DNA of 64,000 bases from Candidatus Gastranaerophilales bacterium (GTDB lineage Bacteria > Cyanobacteriota > Vampirovibrionia > Gastranaerophilales > Gastranaerophilaceae), in NCBI GenBank assembly GCA_944323285.1, contig CALURV010000031.1:1-64000 (forward strand), written 5' to 3'. The translations under genes were made by a program, and so were the position numbers. Below are positions 25,250 through 34,647 of this stretch, one piece after another; position 1 is the stretch's first letter; each line of letters starts with the position of its first letter. Under the pieces are notes generated by a model. That model was not told where the DNA came from, ran no database searches, and was given only the letters and a program-made list of their open reading frames with translations.

Positions 25250-26563
25250 ATGAATTTTAGAAAAAGTTTAACAGCAATATTTCTTGGTTTTATGTTGCTG
25301 TTTACAAGTTTTTCTCCTGTTCTGGCAAAGGAATATACAGATATTCCTGAAGATTATTGGGCAGCAGAAGAGATTGAAGATGTTGTTACAAAAGATATTA
25401 TTCCTTTATATGGTGATAATACTTTTAGACCTTTAGATAGGGTTACAAGGGTTGATTGGACAGGCTGGTTATTAAAGGCTTTAGGTTTATATAATGCACC
25501 AATAACCTCAGAACCTGCTTATACTGATGTTACAACTGCTACTTTTGGTTATGAAAATATTGCAAGATCTGATCAATTTGGTTTGATTTATGGTTATACA
25601 GATGGTGAATTTAAACCGCAAAGATTCATTACTAAAGTTGAAACAGCTTCTATTATGAGTCATATAACTAAAGATACTGAAGTTGATACAGATATAGTTA
25701 AACAGTTTGCAGATTATACACAAATCCCAGGCTGGGGTGTGATTCCTTTTTCAAAAGCTATAAAATATGGTTTGTATGTTAATTATCCATTAGAAACCGA
25801 ATTAAATCCAAATAGAGAATTGAATCGTGCTGAGGCGGCTGTTTTATTAGCCAGATTAATGAAAGCTTTAGGTCTTGTTGAAGATCAATATAAGGCTGAT
25901 GAAGAAGTGCAAGAAGAACCTGTTGCTGAAGAACCAAAAGAATATATTTTGTCTGTTGAACATCTGGAAAATTATGGTAAAGCAGTTGTAGACAGAGTTT
26001 CTATTACAAATTTAAGAAGAATTATTTTAGCTAAAAATGTTTTTAAAGTATCTTTTGTTGAACCATTTAATTCTACAAAACATAAAATTGGTGATGTAAT
26101 TCCTTTCTACTTTAAGAAAGATGTTGTTACTAAAGAAGGTACTTTATTAATTCCTGCTAATACGAAACTTTATGCAACAATTGAAGAATTGAGAGATAAA
26201 AAATGGGTTAATAAGAACGCAGAAGTATACCTGCATTTTACTAATATGGTATTCCCTAATGGTAAAGAATATCCATTTATTGCCAGAGTTCTAAATAATA
26301 CAGAAGGTGTATTAGTTGAAAATTATTGGTTAAAGCCATTAGAATATACAGTTGCAGGTGCTGCAATTGGTGGTGCTGCTATCGGTCTTCCTATTGGTGC
26401 CGCTAATGATCGTTCTGGTGACGGTATGGCAATTGGTTTCCCTGCAGGTGCAGGTGCCGGTTTAATTGCCGGGTTCTTGACTCCCGGGGTTAACTTTAAA
26501 GCTAGAGCTAATGAAGATGTTCTTGTTGAGTTGAAAGTTGATTGTAGTTTATATAACGAATAA
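25250..26563 (+). CDS. Exported SLH-domain envelope protein (paralogue 2)
   Basis: 437 aa with the same architecture as 20489-21751: signal peptide ending SPVLA, SLH repeats (EYTDIPEDYWAAEEI, YGYTDGEFKPQRFITKVE), a shared C-terminal domain (TKEGTLLIPANT, NKNAEVYLHF) and a glycine-zipper near the C-terminus (AIGGAAIGLPIGAA). The alignment is collinear, so the two genes are duplicates on opposite strands. GAGG precedes the start. It is followed by a strong terminator. Confidence 0.88.
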   Translation: MNFRKSLTAIFLGFMLLFTSFSPVLAKEYTDIPEDYWAAEEIEDVVTKDIIPLYGDNTFRPLDRVTRVDWTGWLLKALGLYNAPITSEPAYTDVTTATFGYENIARSDQFGLIYGYTDGEFKPQRFITKVETASIMSHITKDTEVDTDIVKQFADYTQIPGWGVIPFSKAIKYGLYVNYPLETELNPNRELNRAEAAVLLARLMKALGLVEDQYKADEEVQEEPVAEEPKEYILSVEHLENYGKAVVDRVSITNLRRIILAKNVFKVSFVEPFNSTKHKIGDVIPFYFKKDVVTKEGTLLIPANTKLYATIEELRDKKWVNKNAEVYLHFTNMVFPNGKEYPFIARVLNNTEGVLVENYWLKPLEYTVAGAAIGGAAIGLPIGAANDRSGDGMAIGFPAGAGAGLIAGFLTPGVNFKARANEDVLVELKVDCSLYNE

Positions 26564-26581
26564 TTTTCTTAATTATATTTT

Positions 26582-26612
26582 AAAGACCCCGAATATAATT
26601 CGGGGTCTTTTA
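26582..26612 (+). terminator. Terminator after the second SLH gene
   Basis: A 13-bp GC-containing stem (AAAGACCCCGAAT / ATTCGGGGTCTTT) with a T-run. Confidence 0.93.
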
Positions 26613-26647
26613 TTGTAAAACGGATTTTTTAAGTCTATAATTATTTT

Positions 26648-27883
26648 ATGGATAATTTAATATCTAATTTAAATAATTTAATAGGTAAAGATGAAATTAA
26701 GGCTCAACAAGCTGCAAGTTATCTTATTAATAATTCTGATGTTGAGTTATTTCAAAAATTAGTTGAAAAAACTGATTTTCTTTTTGACTTTGTTCGAAAT
26801 AATGTATTAGCAAGATTAGATAAGGCTATAAACAAAAATAATTTCTGTAATATTATTAATCTTTTTAAGATTTATTCTCCTTATTATGATGATTTTTTTG
26901 TAAGCATTTTATCAAAACATGCTAATCAAGATTTAACTGATACAATATTGGAACTTCTTGAGAAGGGAACAGTAGCAGAAAAAACTTATGCTTCTAAGTA
27001 TTTTTATTATATTCCCGATACTGTTGCTTTAGAAATTCTAAATAAATATGCGTTTTGTGAAGATGAATATTTAAGTTATAATTCTGCAGAAGCTTTAGGG
27101 CAAATGCAAGATGATATATCTTTTGATATTGCTTTAAGTTATCTGAAAAGCAGTGATGATTTTGAACGCTTAAAAGCTGTAAAGTTTTTTTGTGCTTATG
27201 GAAGAAATTATCCATTAAAGGATATTTTTGATGCAATGAAATCTTCAAAAATGCCTGAAAATATTGCTGGTCAAATACCTTATATGCAAAGTATTCTTGA
27301 TTTGTTAGATATTGATGAAACGAAAGAAGATGCTCTTTATACTGTTGACTATATACTTTCTGGCTTAGGGGAAATTCTTCCTATTTCTGATATTTTCCAA
27401 TTTGAATTATTTGAAGTTATAGAATTTCTTATTAATGTAAATAAACAAGAAAATAATTTATCTGGGAAAATTTCTGAAATATTATTAAAAGCTCTTTCTA
27501 AATTTAAGTTATTTAATGAAAATAATGAATATATTTTTGATGAAGATAAAAATACTAAATATGAAGTCAATGCAATATTTAAACTATTAAAAGGACAAAG
27601 TAATGAATTTTGGAATCTACAAAAAGATTTTATTATTGATGAATTAAATCAAAATAATAATAGAATTCTTTCTGTTCTTCCTGTTATTGTTGAGTTTAAT
27701 ATAACTGATTCTATAATCGAAATAAGGAGAATTTTAAAAAATTCTACTAATGAAATAATATTATGTGAAGCATTATCTGCTTTAAAAAACTTGGGAAGTA
27801 TACTTGAAGAAGATTTTAATGTTGTTTATAGTAAAGTAAAAAACCCAAATATTAAGGCGATTATAGATAATTTAAAAAACTAA
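26648..27883 (+). CDS. HEAT-repeat-like helical protein
   Basis: 411 aa, all-helical with repeating pairs such as LKSSDDFERLKAVKFFCAYG and DEYLSYNSAEALGQM, resembling HEAT/PBS-lyase-type repeats. No signal peptide, membrane segment or catalytic motif. Such proteins usually serve as binding scaffolds. It is convergent with glyS with only 19 bp between stops. The family assignment is by pattern only. Confidence 0.6.
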   Translation: MDNLISNLNNLIGKDEIKAQQAASYLINNSDVELFQKLVEKTDFLFDFVRNNVLARLDKAINKNNFCNIINLFKIYSPYYDDFFVSILSKHANQDLTDTILELLEKGTVAEKTYASKYFYYIPDTVALEILNKYAFCEDEYLSYNSAEALGQMQDDISFDIALSYLKSSDDFERLKAVKFFCAYGRNYPLKDIFDAMKSSKMPENIAGQIPYMQSILDLLDIDETKEDALYTVDYILSGLGEILPISDIFQFELFEVIEFLINVNKQENNLSGKISEILLKALSKFKLFNENNEYIFDEDKNTKYEVNAIFKLLKGQSNEFWNLQKDFIIDELNQNNNRILSVLPVIVEFNITDSIIEIRRILKNSTNEIILCEALSALKNLGSILEEDFNVVYSKVKNPNIKAIIDNLKN

Positions 27884-27902
27884 TTTTAATAATATTTTTT
27901 TA

Positions 27903-29933
27903 TTAAAATACTATTTTGCTAAAATCTGCTATTTTCGCAAATTTTTGTTTTATAAAATTAAGTAAATTTATTCTATTTTGTTTTATTGTTTCATTTTTAT
28001 CCATAACAAGAACTTTGTCGAAAAATTCTGAAATGTTTGGGACTATTTTTATTAACTCTTCTTCCAGTTTTTTGTATGTAATATTATTTTCATTTATATC
28101 TTTAACTGATAACCATAAGTTTATTTCAGCTTCGGATGTTAAAAGAGCTGTATTTACTGTAGAAAAATTAGTTTCATTTTTAATAATCCTAATAATTCTG
28201 TTTATTGCTTCTAAAAATTGCTCTTTATTTTCTTTTTTCATTATTTCATTAACAATATTAAGTCGTTTTATAAAATCTTTTAAATTACTTAAAACATCTT
28301 TTTCACTAATGCAAGCTTCTAAAACATCATGTTTGTATTTTTCTGATAATAAAATAATTAATCTTTGTTCGAAAAATTCTTTTATATTGTTATATAATTT
28401 AGCTTTGTCTTCGATTTTATCAGAAAGCAGATTTATTGCTTGTTCTAACAAATCAGTAATATTTAAATTCAAATCGGCTTGTAATATTGTTCTTAAAATT
28501 CCAAGAGTTGCTCTTCTTACTCCTAGTGGATCTTGAGAACCTGAAATTTTCTTTCCATCTGCAAAAACAGTAACAATTGTATCAATCTTGTCTGAAATAC
28601 CTACAATTTGACCTTCAATATTTTCCGCTATTTCGCTATCTGCATTTAGAGGGAAATAATGTTCTTTTATTCCTTCTGCAACTTCTTTTGATTCTCCGCT
28701 CCTTATTGCATAATCACAGCCAATATATCCTTGTAACTCAGTAAATTCAAATACTAATTTTGTTACTAAATCTGCTTTACATAATAATGCTGTTCTTTCT
28801 ATATCAGCTATGGGTGCTTGTAATTTTTTTGCAAGGTATTTTGATAAAAAACAAATTCTTTGGGTCTTATCATATACACTACCAAATCCTTTTTGGAAAG
28901 TTACACCTTTTAAATCTTCTAAATATGAAATTAATGGTTTTTGTGTATCTTCTTGAACAAAGAAAATAGCATCTTCTAATCTTGCTTTTACAACTCTTTC
29001 ATTACCTGCTTTTATATTTTCAAAAGTGTCTCCTAAATAGTTACTAATTGTTATAAATTTATTTAAAAGTTTTCCATCTTTATATAATGGGAAGTATCTT
29101 TGATGTACAGCCATTACCGTTACTGTAACTTTTTCAGGTATTTCAAGATATTTTTCTTCAAAAGAACATATAACAGGAATTGGCCATTCTGTTATAAAAG
29201 TAACTTCATCTAGTAAATCTTTGTCTATAACTATTTCAGCATCTATTTCTTTTGCTTTTGCTGTCGCTAAATCAATTATTGTTTGTTTTCTTTTTTCTAC
29301 ATCAGCTATAACATTTCCTTTTTCCAGAGCCTCAAGATAACTATCAGGATTATTTATTTCAATTTCTTTATATTGAGAAAATCTATGTCCTTTTGAAATA
29401 TTTGATGATTTTATATTCGCAATTTCTATTTCAACTTTTTCATTATTGAAAACAGAAACAATCCATCTTATAGGACGCTGGAATTTTATATCTAAATCAG
29501 CCCATCTCATAAAATGAGTACCTTTTAATTTTAGAATAATTGAAGGAACTATTTCTTTTAAAATATCTTGAGTTGACTTCCCCTTTTGTTCAATTTTTGC
29601 CCAAACATAATTATCTTGTTTAAATAATTTATCAGGAGAAATATTATTTTTATTTGCAAAACCGATTGCAGCTTTTGTTAATTCTCCTTTTTCATCATAA
29701 GCTATATTTGAAATGGGACCTTTTATTATTTTTTCAACATCATCTTGTTTTAATGGTAAATCTTCAACTATAACTGCAAGTCTTCTTGGAGTAGCATATA
29801 TTTTTATATCGGAAAATTTTATTTCATTTTCTTTTAATGCTTTAGAAAATTCATCTTTTAATTGTTCCATTGCTGATGGAATAAATTTATATGCAAGTTC
29901 TTCTGTTCCAATTTCCAACAAATATTTATTCAT
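27903..29933 (-). CDS. glyS: Glycyl-tRNA synthetase beta subunit
   Basis: 676 aa with the beta-subunit N-terminus (YLLEIGTEELAYKFIPSA, ATPRRLAVIV), the signature TEWPIPVICSFEEKYLEIP and SDKIDTIVTVFADGKKISGSQDPLGVRR. It works as an alpha2beta2 enzyme with GlyQ to charge tRNA-Gly; glyQ is not in this window. The ribosome-binding site is AAGAGG. Divergent from tRNA-Asp. Confidence 0.96.
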   Translation of the reverse strand: MNKYLLEIGTEELAYKFIPSAMEQLKDEFSKALKENEIKFSDIKIYATPRRLAVIVEDLPLKQDDVEKIIKGPISNIAYDEKGELTKAAIGFANKNNISPDKLFKQDNYVWAKIEQKGKSTQDILKEIVPSIILKLKGTHFMRWADLDIKFQRPIRWIVSVFNNEKVEIEIANIKSSNISKGHRFSQYKEIEINNPDSYLEALEKGNVIADVEKRKQTIIDLATAKAKEIDAEIVIDKDLLDEVTFITEWPIPVICSFEEKYLEIPEKVTVTVMAVHQRYFPLYKDGKLLNKFITISNYLGDTFENIKAGNERVVKARLEDAIFFVQEDTQKPLISYLEDLKGVTFQKGFGSVYDKTQRICFLSKYLAKKLQAPIADIERTALLCKADLVTKLVFEFTELQGYIGCDYAIRSGESKEVAEGIKEHYFPLNADSEIAENIEGQIVGISDKIDTIVTVFADGKKISGSQDPLGVRRATLGILRTILQADLNLNITDLLEQAINLLSDKIEDKAKLYNNIKEFFEQRLIILLSEKYKHDVLEACISEKDVLSNLKDFIKRLNIVNEIMKKENKEQFLEAINRIIRIIKNETNFSTVNTALLTSEAEINLWLSVKDINENNITYKKLEEELIKIVPNISEFFDKVLVMDKNETIKQNRINLLNFIKQKFAKIADFSKIVF

Positions 29934-30050
29934 AATATGCCTCTTGATAGTCTATGATATCAATAATTATATTGCAAAAAGATTATTAGTAAAATATAGA
30001 ATAATATTGTTGCAATTTTTTTTTGTTCCGCATATAATAATTTTGCAGTT

Positions 30051-30128
30051 GGGATCGTAGCTCAGTTTGGTTAGAGTGTCTGCCTGTCACGCAGAAGGTC
30101 GCGAGTTCGAGCCTCGTCGGTCCCGCCA
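30051..30128 (+). tRNA. tRNA-Asp(GUC), integration target of the element
   Basis: Acceptor GGGATCG/CGGTCCC, anticodon stem-loop CTGCCTGTCACGCAG (GTC), T arm GAGTTCGAGCC, discriminator G at 30125 and encoded CCA. A TATAAT box lies ~13 nt upstream. Its 3' end begins the 13-bp direct repeat that bounds the element, and the element's integrase frame reads antisense through it. Confidence 0.97.
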
Positions 30129-31687
30129 TTTAAATTAAGAGCCTTTTTAGAGGCTCTTTTTTGTTGCTCTGATTGAGTTTCAGTGAGTTCGAACCTTGCT
30201 TTTCCAGAAGCTTTTGCATTATTCATCTCAATAATGTCATAGAAAACGGGATATAGCGTTATATCTATATCTTTGCCTCTTGCAATAAAGTTCGAACCTA
30301 TTATTTCACAGATTGTGCGTTTTTCTGATGGAGTTGCTTTAAGAAAGAAATTGTGGGCATTCTTGCAGAATTTTAAAATAAGTTCTGATTGTTTGTAATA
30401 TTCATCATCTGCTTTATCAATTCTTGCCTGTTCTATTCTTAACTGTTCTTTTTCGGCTCTCCATTGCTTGTAATTATTATTCCACAGCTCCTCTTCCATA
30501 GGGTTGTTATTCTTCAACATACGTTGATAGCCTGCTTGTATTAATCTGTCGATTTCATTAATGCGTTTAGCAATGTTTTTCTGCGCATTGTCGCTGTAAT
30601 TATTCTTTAAATCATGAGTTTCTTTTAATGTATCTTTTATCTCATCTATAAGAGTTTGCGGTATATTTTCAAGCCCTTTAAGTATTTCAGCCATTATCTT
30701 ATCAATTTTATCCTGACTGATATAAGACTCTTTCTTGCAGGTTTTAATCTTCCCTTTACCTGTGCAATGGTAATATATGTACTCTTTACCGCTTGGTTTA
30801 ACTTTTCTCTCCGCTGTGTAACTGCAACCGCACACTCCGCATTTAAATAATCCTATATAAGGAAACTCAATATCATGCTGTCTTGTTGTGTCGTTTGCAT
30901 TATTTAACTTCTCCTGTGCGAGCCGAAATAACTCTCTGCTTATCAATGGGGTATGCCTGCCGTCTGGATAATATTTCCCTTGATACATGTAATCACCGAC
31001 ATACATCACATTTCTAAATATGCGCTGAATAGTTGAAACAGCATATTTATTGCCGTCACGATTTCTCAATCCTTCATTATAAAGAATATCATTGATGGCA
31101 GAAGCTGAAAGATTATCATAGACAAATAGTTCAAATGCTCTTATTGCGTATGGCGCACGCTCTGTATCAATAATAATTGCGTGTTTATGTGTACCATCAT
31201 CACCATATGTATAACCAAGTGGAGGATATAGCGCATATCCTTGTTCTATGCGTTCATTAAGTCCTTTTTCCGCTTCTTCACGTAAGTTATCAATATACTG
31301 TTTTGCCATAAGGACTTTTATGCCGATAACAAACTTAATGCTTGAGCGAGAGTCTTCGGAGAGAATCTCATTTTCTTTGACAAAATGAACCGCTAAACCC
31401 TTTATACTGTCTATGGTTGCGTAATCAAGCAAATTTCTGTATAACCTGTCAACTTTTTCTACAAGGATAATTTTCTCACCTTCTATATTTTGCAGGTAGT
31501 CAACCATTGCATTAAATCTTTTACGCCCTGTTTCTTTGGCTGTTTCAGCTTCTACAAATTCCTCTACAATATCCATATCGTTATTGAGAGCATATTCACG
31601 CAGAAACTTAATTTGTGCAGGAATTGAGAAACCTTCCTTTTCCTGTCTGTTACTGGATACTCGAGCATATAATACAGCTTTTTTCAT
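30071..31687 (-). CDS. Large serine recombinase (element integrase)
   Basis: 538 aa. N-terminal resolvase domain with YARVSSNRQ (catalytic Ser ~11), then a recombinase domain (GYALYPPLGYTYGDDG), a zinc ribbon (FKCGVCGCSY ... CTGKGKIKTC, ~283-325) and a coiled coil, the standard layout of phage/ICE serine integrases. The last 16 residues (TDEARTRDLLRDRQTL) are the antisense translation of tRNA-Asp and are not native sequence. Joined to attR, as in the excised circle, the same frame runs through 45284-45174 to a TAA, adding a different 36-residue tail. The start is ATG 31687. Confidence 0.93.
   Translation of the reverse strand: MKKAVLYARVSSNRQEKEGFSIPAQIKFLREYALNNDMDIVEEFVEAETAKETGRKRFNAMVDYLQNIEGEKIILVEKVDRLYRNLLDYATIDSIKGLAVHFVKENEILSEDSRSSIKFVIGIKVLMAKQYIDNLREEAEKGLNERIEQGYALYPPLGYTYGDDGTHKHAIIIDTERAPYAIRAFELFVYDNLSASAINDILYNEGLRNRDGNKYAVSTIQRIFRNVMYVGDYMYQGKYYPDGRHTPLISRELFRLAQEKLNNANDTTRQHDIEFPYIGLFKCGVCGCSYTAERKVKPSGKEYIYYHCTGKGKIKTCKKESYISQDKIDKIMAEILKGLENIPQTLIDEIKDTLKETHDLKNNYSDNAQKNIAKRINEIDRLIQAGYQRMLKNNNPMEEELWNNNYKQWRAEKEQLRIEQARIDKADDEYYKQSELILKFCKNAHNFFLKATPSEKRTICEIIGSNFIARGKDIDITLYPVFYDIIEMNNAKASGKARFELTETQSEQQKRASKKALNLNGGTDEARTRDLLRDRQTL
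30122..30134. repeat. attL core
   Basis: The 13-bp CCCGCCATTTAAA, identical to 45285-45297. It includes the last acceptor bases, discriminator and CCA of tRNA-Asp. Confidence 0.85.
30137..30162. terminator. Element-borne terminator just inside attL
   Basis: Stem AAGAGCCT / AGGCTCTT plus T-run. It now follows tRNA-Asp in place of the native terminator and lies within the C-terminal codons of the integrase frame. Confidence 0.75.
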
Positions 31688-32539
31688 ATATCAATTTTAA
31701 ACGTAAAACTGACCAAAAGCAAGATATAACGCATTATTTAAACTTACGTTTCAATATTCCATTAAGGGAAATCCTTATTATTAAGGCATTTAACGTATGT
31801 CATTGCCCTTAATTGCTTATGTAGTTGTATATATAAACTTTTTATATAGCTAAAGTTTTGACGCAGTTTGTGTTTTAACCCATTTTGCAAAATTTAGACA
31901 AAATGGTAAAGGCTATAATCCTTGTATGTCAAGGCTTTTGACCGGACAAATGTGTAAATTTTTGATGAATTATGTTAAGTTTTGTAAAGATTTAAAAATT
32001 TTACTTGTATTGTACTCTACACCTTATTTTCAGCCCTATAATGGAGTTTTAATAAAAATTTTTCTGGCATGTTGATAAATATGCCCCAAATTTAATGTTT
32101 ACGCATATTCCAAGGCGTTTTAAACAAATTTTTTGCTAGTAAAAAATGTTAAAATGCACCTAAAAACTTTGCTATGCCTAGCTTACCGGCATATTTACAA
32201 CAGGATTGACTTAAATTTCATAAAATCTTCTACTCTAAAACCTGCTTAGCATGAGGGTTTTAGACGGGTATTGACAAATTTATCTTTTTAAATAAAATAG
32301 TATCGTTTTTCCAAAAATCTGAAAATCCGCTCTATGACTGGATTAGTTGCATTTTTACGGGTCATCGTTTATTATGAGAGAGTAAGCAGAACGGAATTGA
32401 AATCCGCTCTATATAAGGGATTTAGCCACACGTATCTACTGGCATGATTGTGCTGTTTAGATATGTCTTTAGAGGGCTTAGTTTCTTATGAGCATTTTTC
32501 GGTTCTTTTGCGAGTGATACAAAACAATAGGACGAAGCA
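31688..32539. other. Long non-coding region of the element with several hairpins (candidate origin)
   Basis: About 850 bp without a convincing gene. Inverted repeats include CATTTTG/CAAAATG (31879-31906), GGCAT/ATGCC (32067-32086), ATGCC/GGCAT (~32173-32192) and CTAAAACC/GGTTTTAG (~32234-32263). Two stem-loops share an identical loop, AATCC-GCTCTAT-GGATT (32324-32344) and AAATCC-GCTCTAT-GGATTT (32400-32423). It lies upstream of the genes leading to the replication-initiator-like protein, so an origin or control region is plausible. Confidence 0.45.
32271..32298 (+). promoter_or_regulatory. Sigma-70-type promoter for the rightward element genes
   Basis: TTGACA (32271-32276), a 16-bp spacer and TAAAAT (32293-32298). 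It reads into the two GCTCTAT stem-loops and the genes from 32540 onward. Confidence 0.55.
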
Positions 32540-32701
32540 ATGCAGTTTAAAGTCGATAAACTTAATATCCGTATTCATCGCCTGTCCACTCCTACAACAA
32601 AGGAAGAGGACAAGAAAAGACTTACTGCTTATGTTAACGCTATTTGTGAACTCGGCAAAAATTACTTGCAAGAAGATGTAGAAGTTATAAGCGCACATTA
32701 G
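32540..32701 (+). CDS. Small element protein of unknown function
   Basis: 53 aa (MQFKVDKLNIRIHRLSTPTT... ending DVEVISAH), charged and probably helical. It has an AGGA site and ends 17 bp before the next gene, as the first of a run of same-strand genes. A longer frame at 32448-32681 overlaps it, but this frame has better amino-acid composition and operon spacing. Confidence 0.6.
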   Translation: MQFKVDKLNIRIHRLSTPTTKEEDKKRLTAYVNAICELGKNYLQEDVEVISAH

Positions 32702-32718
32702 GTGCAGAAAGGAACAAT

Positions 32719-33099
32719 ATGAAATCTTGCCTTAACGAATTACAGCGAAGGCTGTCAACAAAAGAAATTACTTTAGACTTACCAATCTCAATGACTAATC
32801 TTCTGAATGAATATGTATTAAGTGGAGATATTGAGCTTGAACCGTTTGTGTCTAATTCATTAAACCAGTATTTACTATCAGACATAAATCCTGACACCTA
32901 TCCCATTAATCGTACAGTCAGTTTAATCATACGGCTGCATTATTTATTACTCTTAAAACTATGGTGGAAAGCGAAAAAGAACTGTTGCACTATTTCACAG
33001 ATTGCAACTGACGCTCTGGGCTTTTCTATACCTGCTTTGTTGGAAGAAATGCAAGCACAGGAAGATTACAGGTTAGAGCTAGCACAAGGAGATAGATAA
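32719..33099 (+). CDS. Element protein of unknown function
   Basis: 126 aa with no recognised domain. The middle has a Leu-rich helix (IIRLHYLLLLKLWWKAKKN). The last part (TISQIATDALGFSIPALLEEM) might be a small helical domain. Strong leader GTGCAGAAAGGAA, nearly the same as the leader of the tyrosine recombinase at 36740. It is likely transcribed with the replication-initiator-like gene. Confidence 0.65.
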   Translation: MKSCLNELQRRLSTKEITLDLPISMTNLLNEYVLSGDIELEPFVSNSLNQYLLSDINPDTYPINRTVSLIIRLHYLLLLKLWWKAKKNCCTISQIATDALGFSIPALLEEMQAQEDYRLELAQGDR

Positions 33100-33100
33100 A

Positions 33101-33232
33101 ATGAGCGAACAAATTGCATTAACCATTTATGTATCTTATCCAATTCCTACAAATAAGATATTTTACACACACCCTTACATACATTTTTTTACAGATTGCA
33201 CTCACTCAATAATAAGGAGAACATCATGGTAA
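33101..33232 (+). CDS. Possible small protein overlapping the next start
   Basis: 43 aa starting one base after the previous stop, with an AAGGAG site at good spacing. The second half spans the ribosome-binding site of the next gene and looks less protein-like. It may be a translational-coupling leader instead of a functional peptide. Confidence 0.35.
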   Translation: MSEQIALTIYVSYPIPTNKIFYTHPYIHFFTDCTHSIIRRTSW

Positions 33233-34647
33233 ACAACAACATTTCACAGGTACTACCTACAATTCATGAGATAGAGTCTTCATACAACAATATCTCTTGT
33301 GTGTTATCTTCTTTTAACATTAAGCAGGTAATAAGACCGTATCTATTATCTAAGAATATTTTAGATGAAGATATAAATAAGAGATTAGACTCTTTCTTAT
33401 CTAACATCTGGCAGAGCAATATTGCTCTAAATGATGAAATAGTAAGTATTATAACTGATTATTATAACAACTACTTAGGGTTTGATGACTTTATCTTAGA
33501 GGACTTTATCAACTTCACTGTTAGTAATGATATAAATAAGCTCGTAGAGCTAAGATATATAGGTACTAATAAAGGAAGAAAGGAAGTTCCTCTATCAAAC
33601 TCAAACAGTTACAAAAATCTTGTCTGTAACTTCAAAGGAAAAGAACTTTTTAAACTACAGAAGGAACAAGGAAGAGAGCATACTCCTGATGATGTACTAG
33701 AGTATTACTGTACTTTCTTCCTGTTAACTCTGCTTGTAATGCTCTATAATATTGTATCTTCCGGCTCTTTTGTTACTGCTGAATTTGCAGTATTAGAAGA
33801 ATACTCTATTGATGAAGAAGGAAATCTAACAGAAATAACACAAGATATTGATATTGAAGAGTTTTACGCATTATTCCATAGATTTATTTCCTTAAACATT
33901 ACAACCGGAGTAGAAATGTATGCAGAGTTCCAGTTGGACTGTAATGCAGGAGAATTAATTGAAGAGATAAAACAGCTAACACCTACAAATAAAATGGAAT
34001 TAGATATAGGTGTTAATGATGAGAAAGAAGCTATTACTATTAGGGTTAAAAATAGTTTCCTTCTTAATGACGGATTTATAAAAGAAGGGTATTTGAAAAC
34101 CAGTCAAGAATACGACAAAGCCCTTGATAATAAATCCCAGTCAACCTTTAGAATTACACGAGGTTCTAAACCTTGCAGTATCTTGCTTACAGCCAAGATA
34201 ACCGGCATGAGAACAATAAGCAGGCTATTAAGCACAAATGCTGCCCCCACAAAGAAAATATATATTTGGACTATGTTTAACAGTGGTGCAATAGGCGTAG
34301 CACATATCCTTAGTTTCTTCTTCCGTTCTGTAGTTAATCATTGTGAGAGTACCAAAAGAATTAATAAATCCTATTACACAGCTTTTAGCAAATTTATACA
34401 AAATTACACTCCAGAACAACGCTCTGTACCTTTAAAAACAGCCTTAGTATTTATTCTTGTAAGAAAATCAAGTGAAGAACGTAAGGTTATTATTGACAAA
34501 TACCTAGATGAGAAGAAATGTTCAAAACAAAGAACAGAGTTAAGAAAAGTGCTAAAAGCCTTTGATAGCCTTGTTCAGGAAGATATTAAATACGGAAAAA
34601 TTATAGATAGATTCATTAAAACATTGGAGAAATATTATGCGTGGTAA
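33226..34647 (+). CDS. Large element protein of unknown function
   Basis: 473 aa from ATG 33226, chosen because AAGGAGA sits 6 bases upstream. No family recognised. The N-terminal half is acidic and helical; a hydrophobic helix (CTFFLLTLLVMLYNIV) occurs near residue 170; the C-terminal third is basic (STKRINKSYYTAF, RKSSEERKVIIDKYL). Its end overlaps the next gene by 11 bp, which suggests translational coupling with the replication-initiator-like protein and perhaps a shared role in replication or DNA transfer. Confidence 0.7.
   Translation: MVNNNISQVLPTIHEIESSYNNISCVLSSFNIKQVIRPYLLSKNILDEDINKRLDSFLSNIWQSNIALNDEIVSIITDYYNNYLGFDDFILEDFINFTVSNDINKLVELRYIGTNKGRKEVPLSNSNSYKNLVCNFKGKELFKLQKEQGREHTPDDVLEYYCTFFLLTLLVMLYNIVSSGSFVTAEFAVLEEYSIDEEGNLTEITQDIDIEEFYALFHRFISLNITTGVEMYAEFQLDCNAGELIEEIKQLTPTNKMELDIGVNDEKEAITIRVKNSFLLNDGFIKEGYLKTSQEYDKALDNKSQSTFRITRGSKPCSILLTAKITGMRTISRLLSTNAAPTKKIYIWTMFNSGAIGVAHILSFFFRSVVNHCESTKRINKSYYTAFSKFIQNYTPEQRSVPLKTALVFILVRKSSEERKVIIDKYLDEKKCSKQRTELRKVLKAFDSLVQEDIKYGKIIDRFIKTLEKYYAW

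Noticed and set aside
30071-30121. C-terminal residues TDEARTRDLLRDRQTL of the integrase as a native domain
   Set aside because: They are the antisense translation of tRNA-Asp and exist only because of the integration site.
32448-32681. 77-codon plus-strand frame
   Set aside because: It overlaps the better-supported 53-aa gene at 32540-32701, which has a more natural composition and operon spacing.
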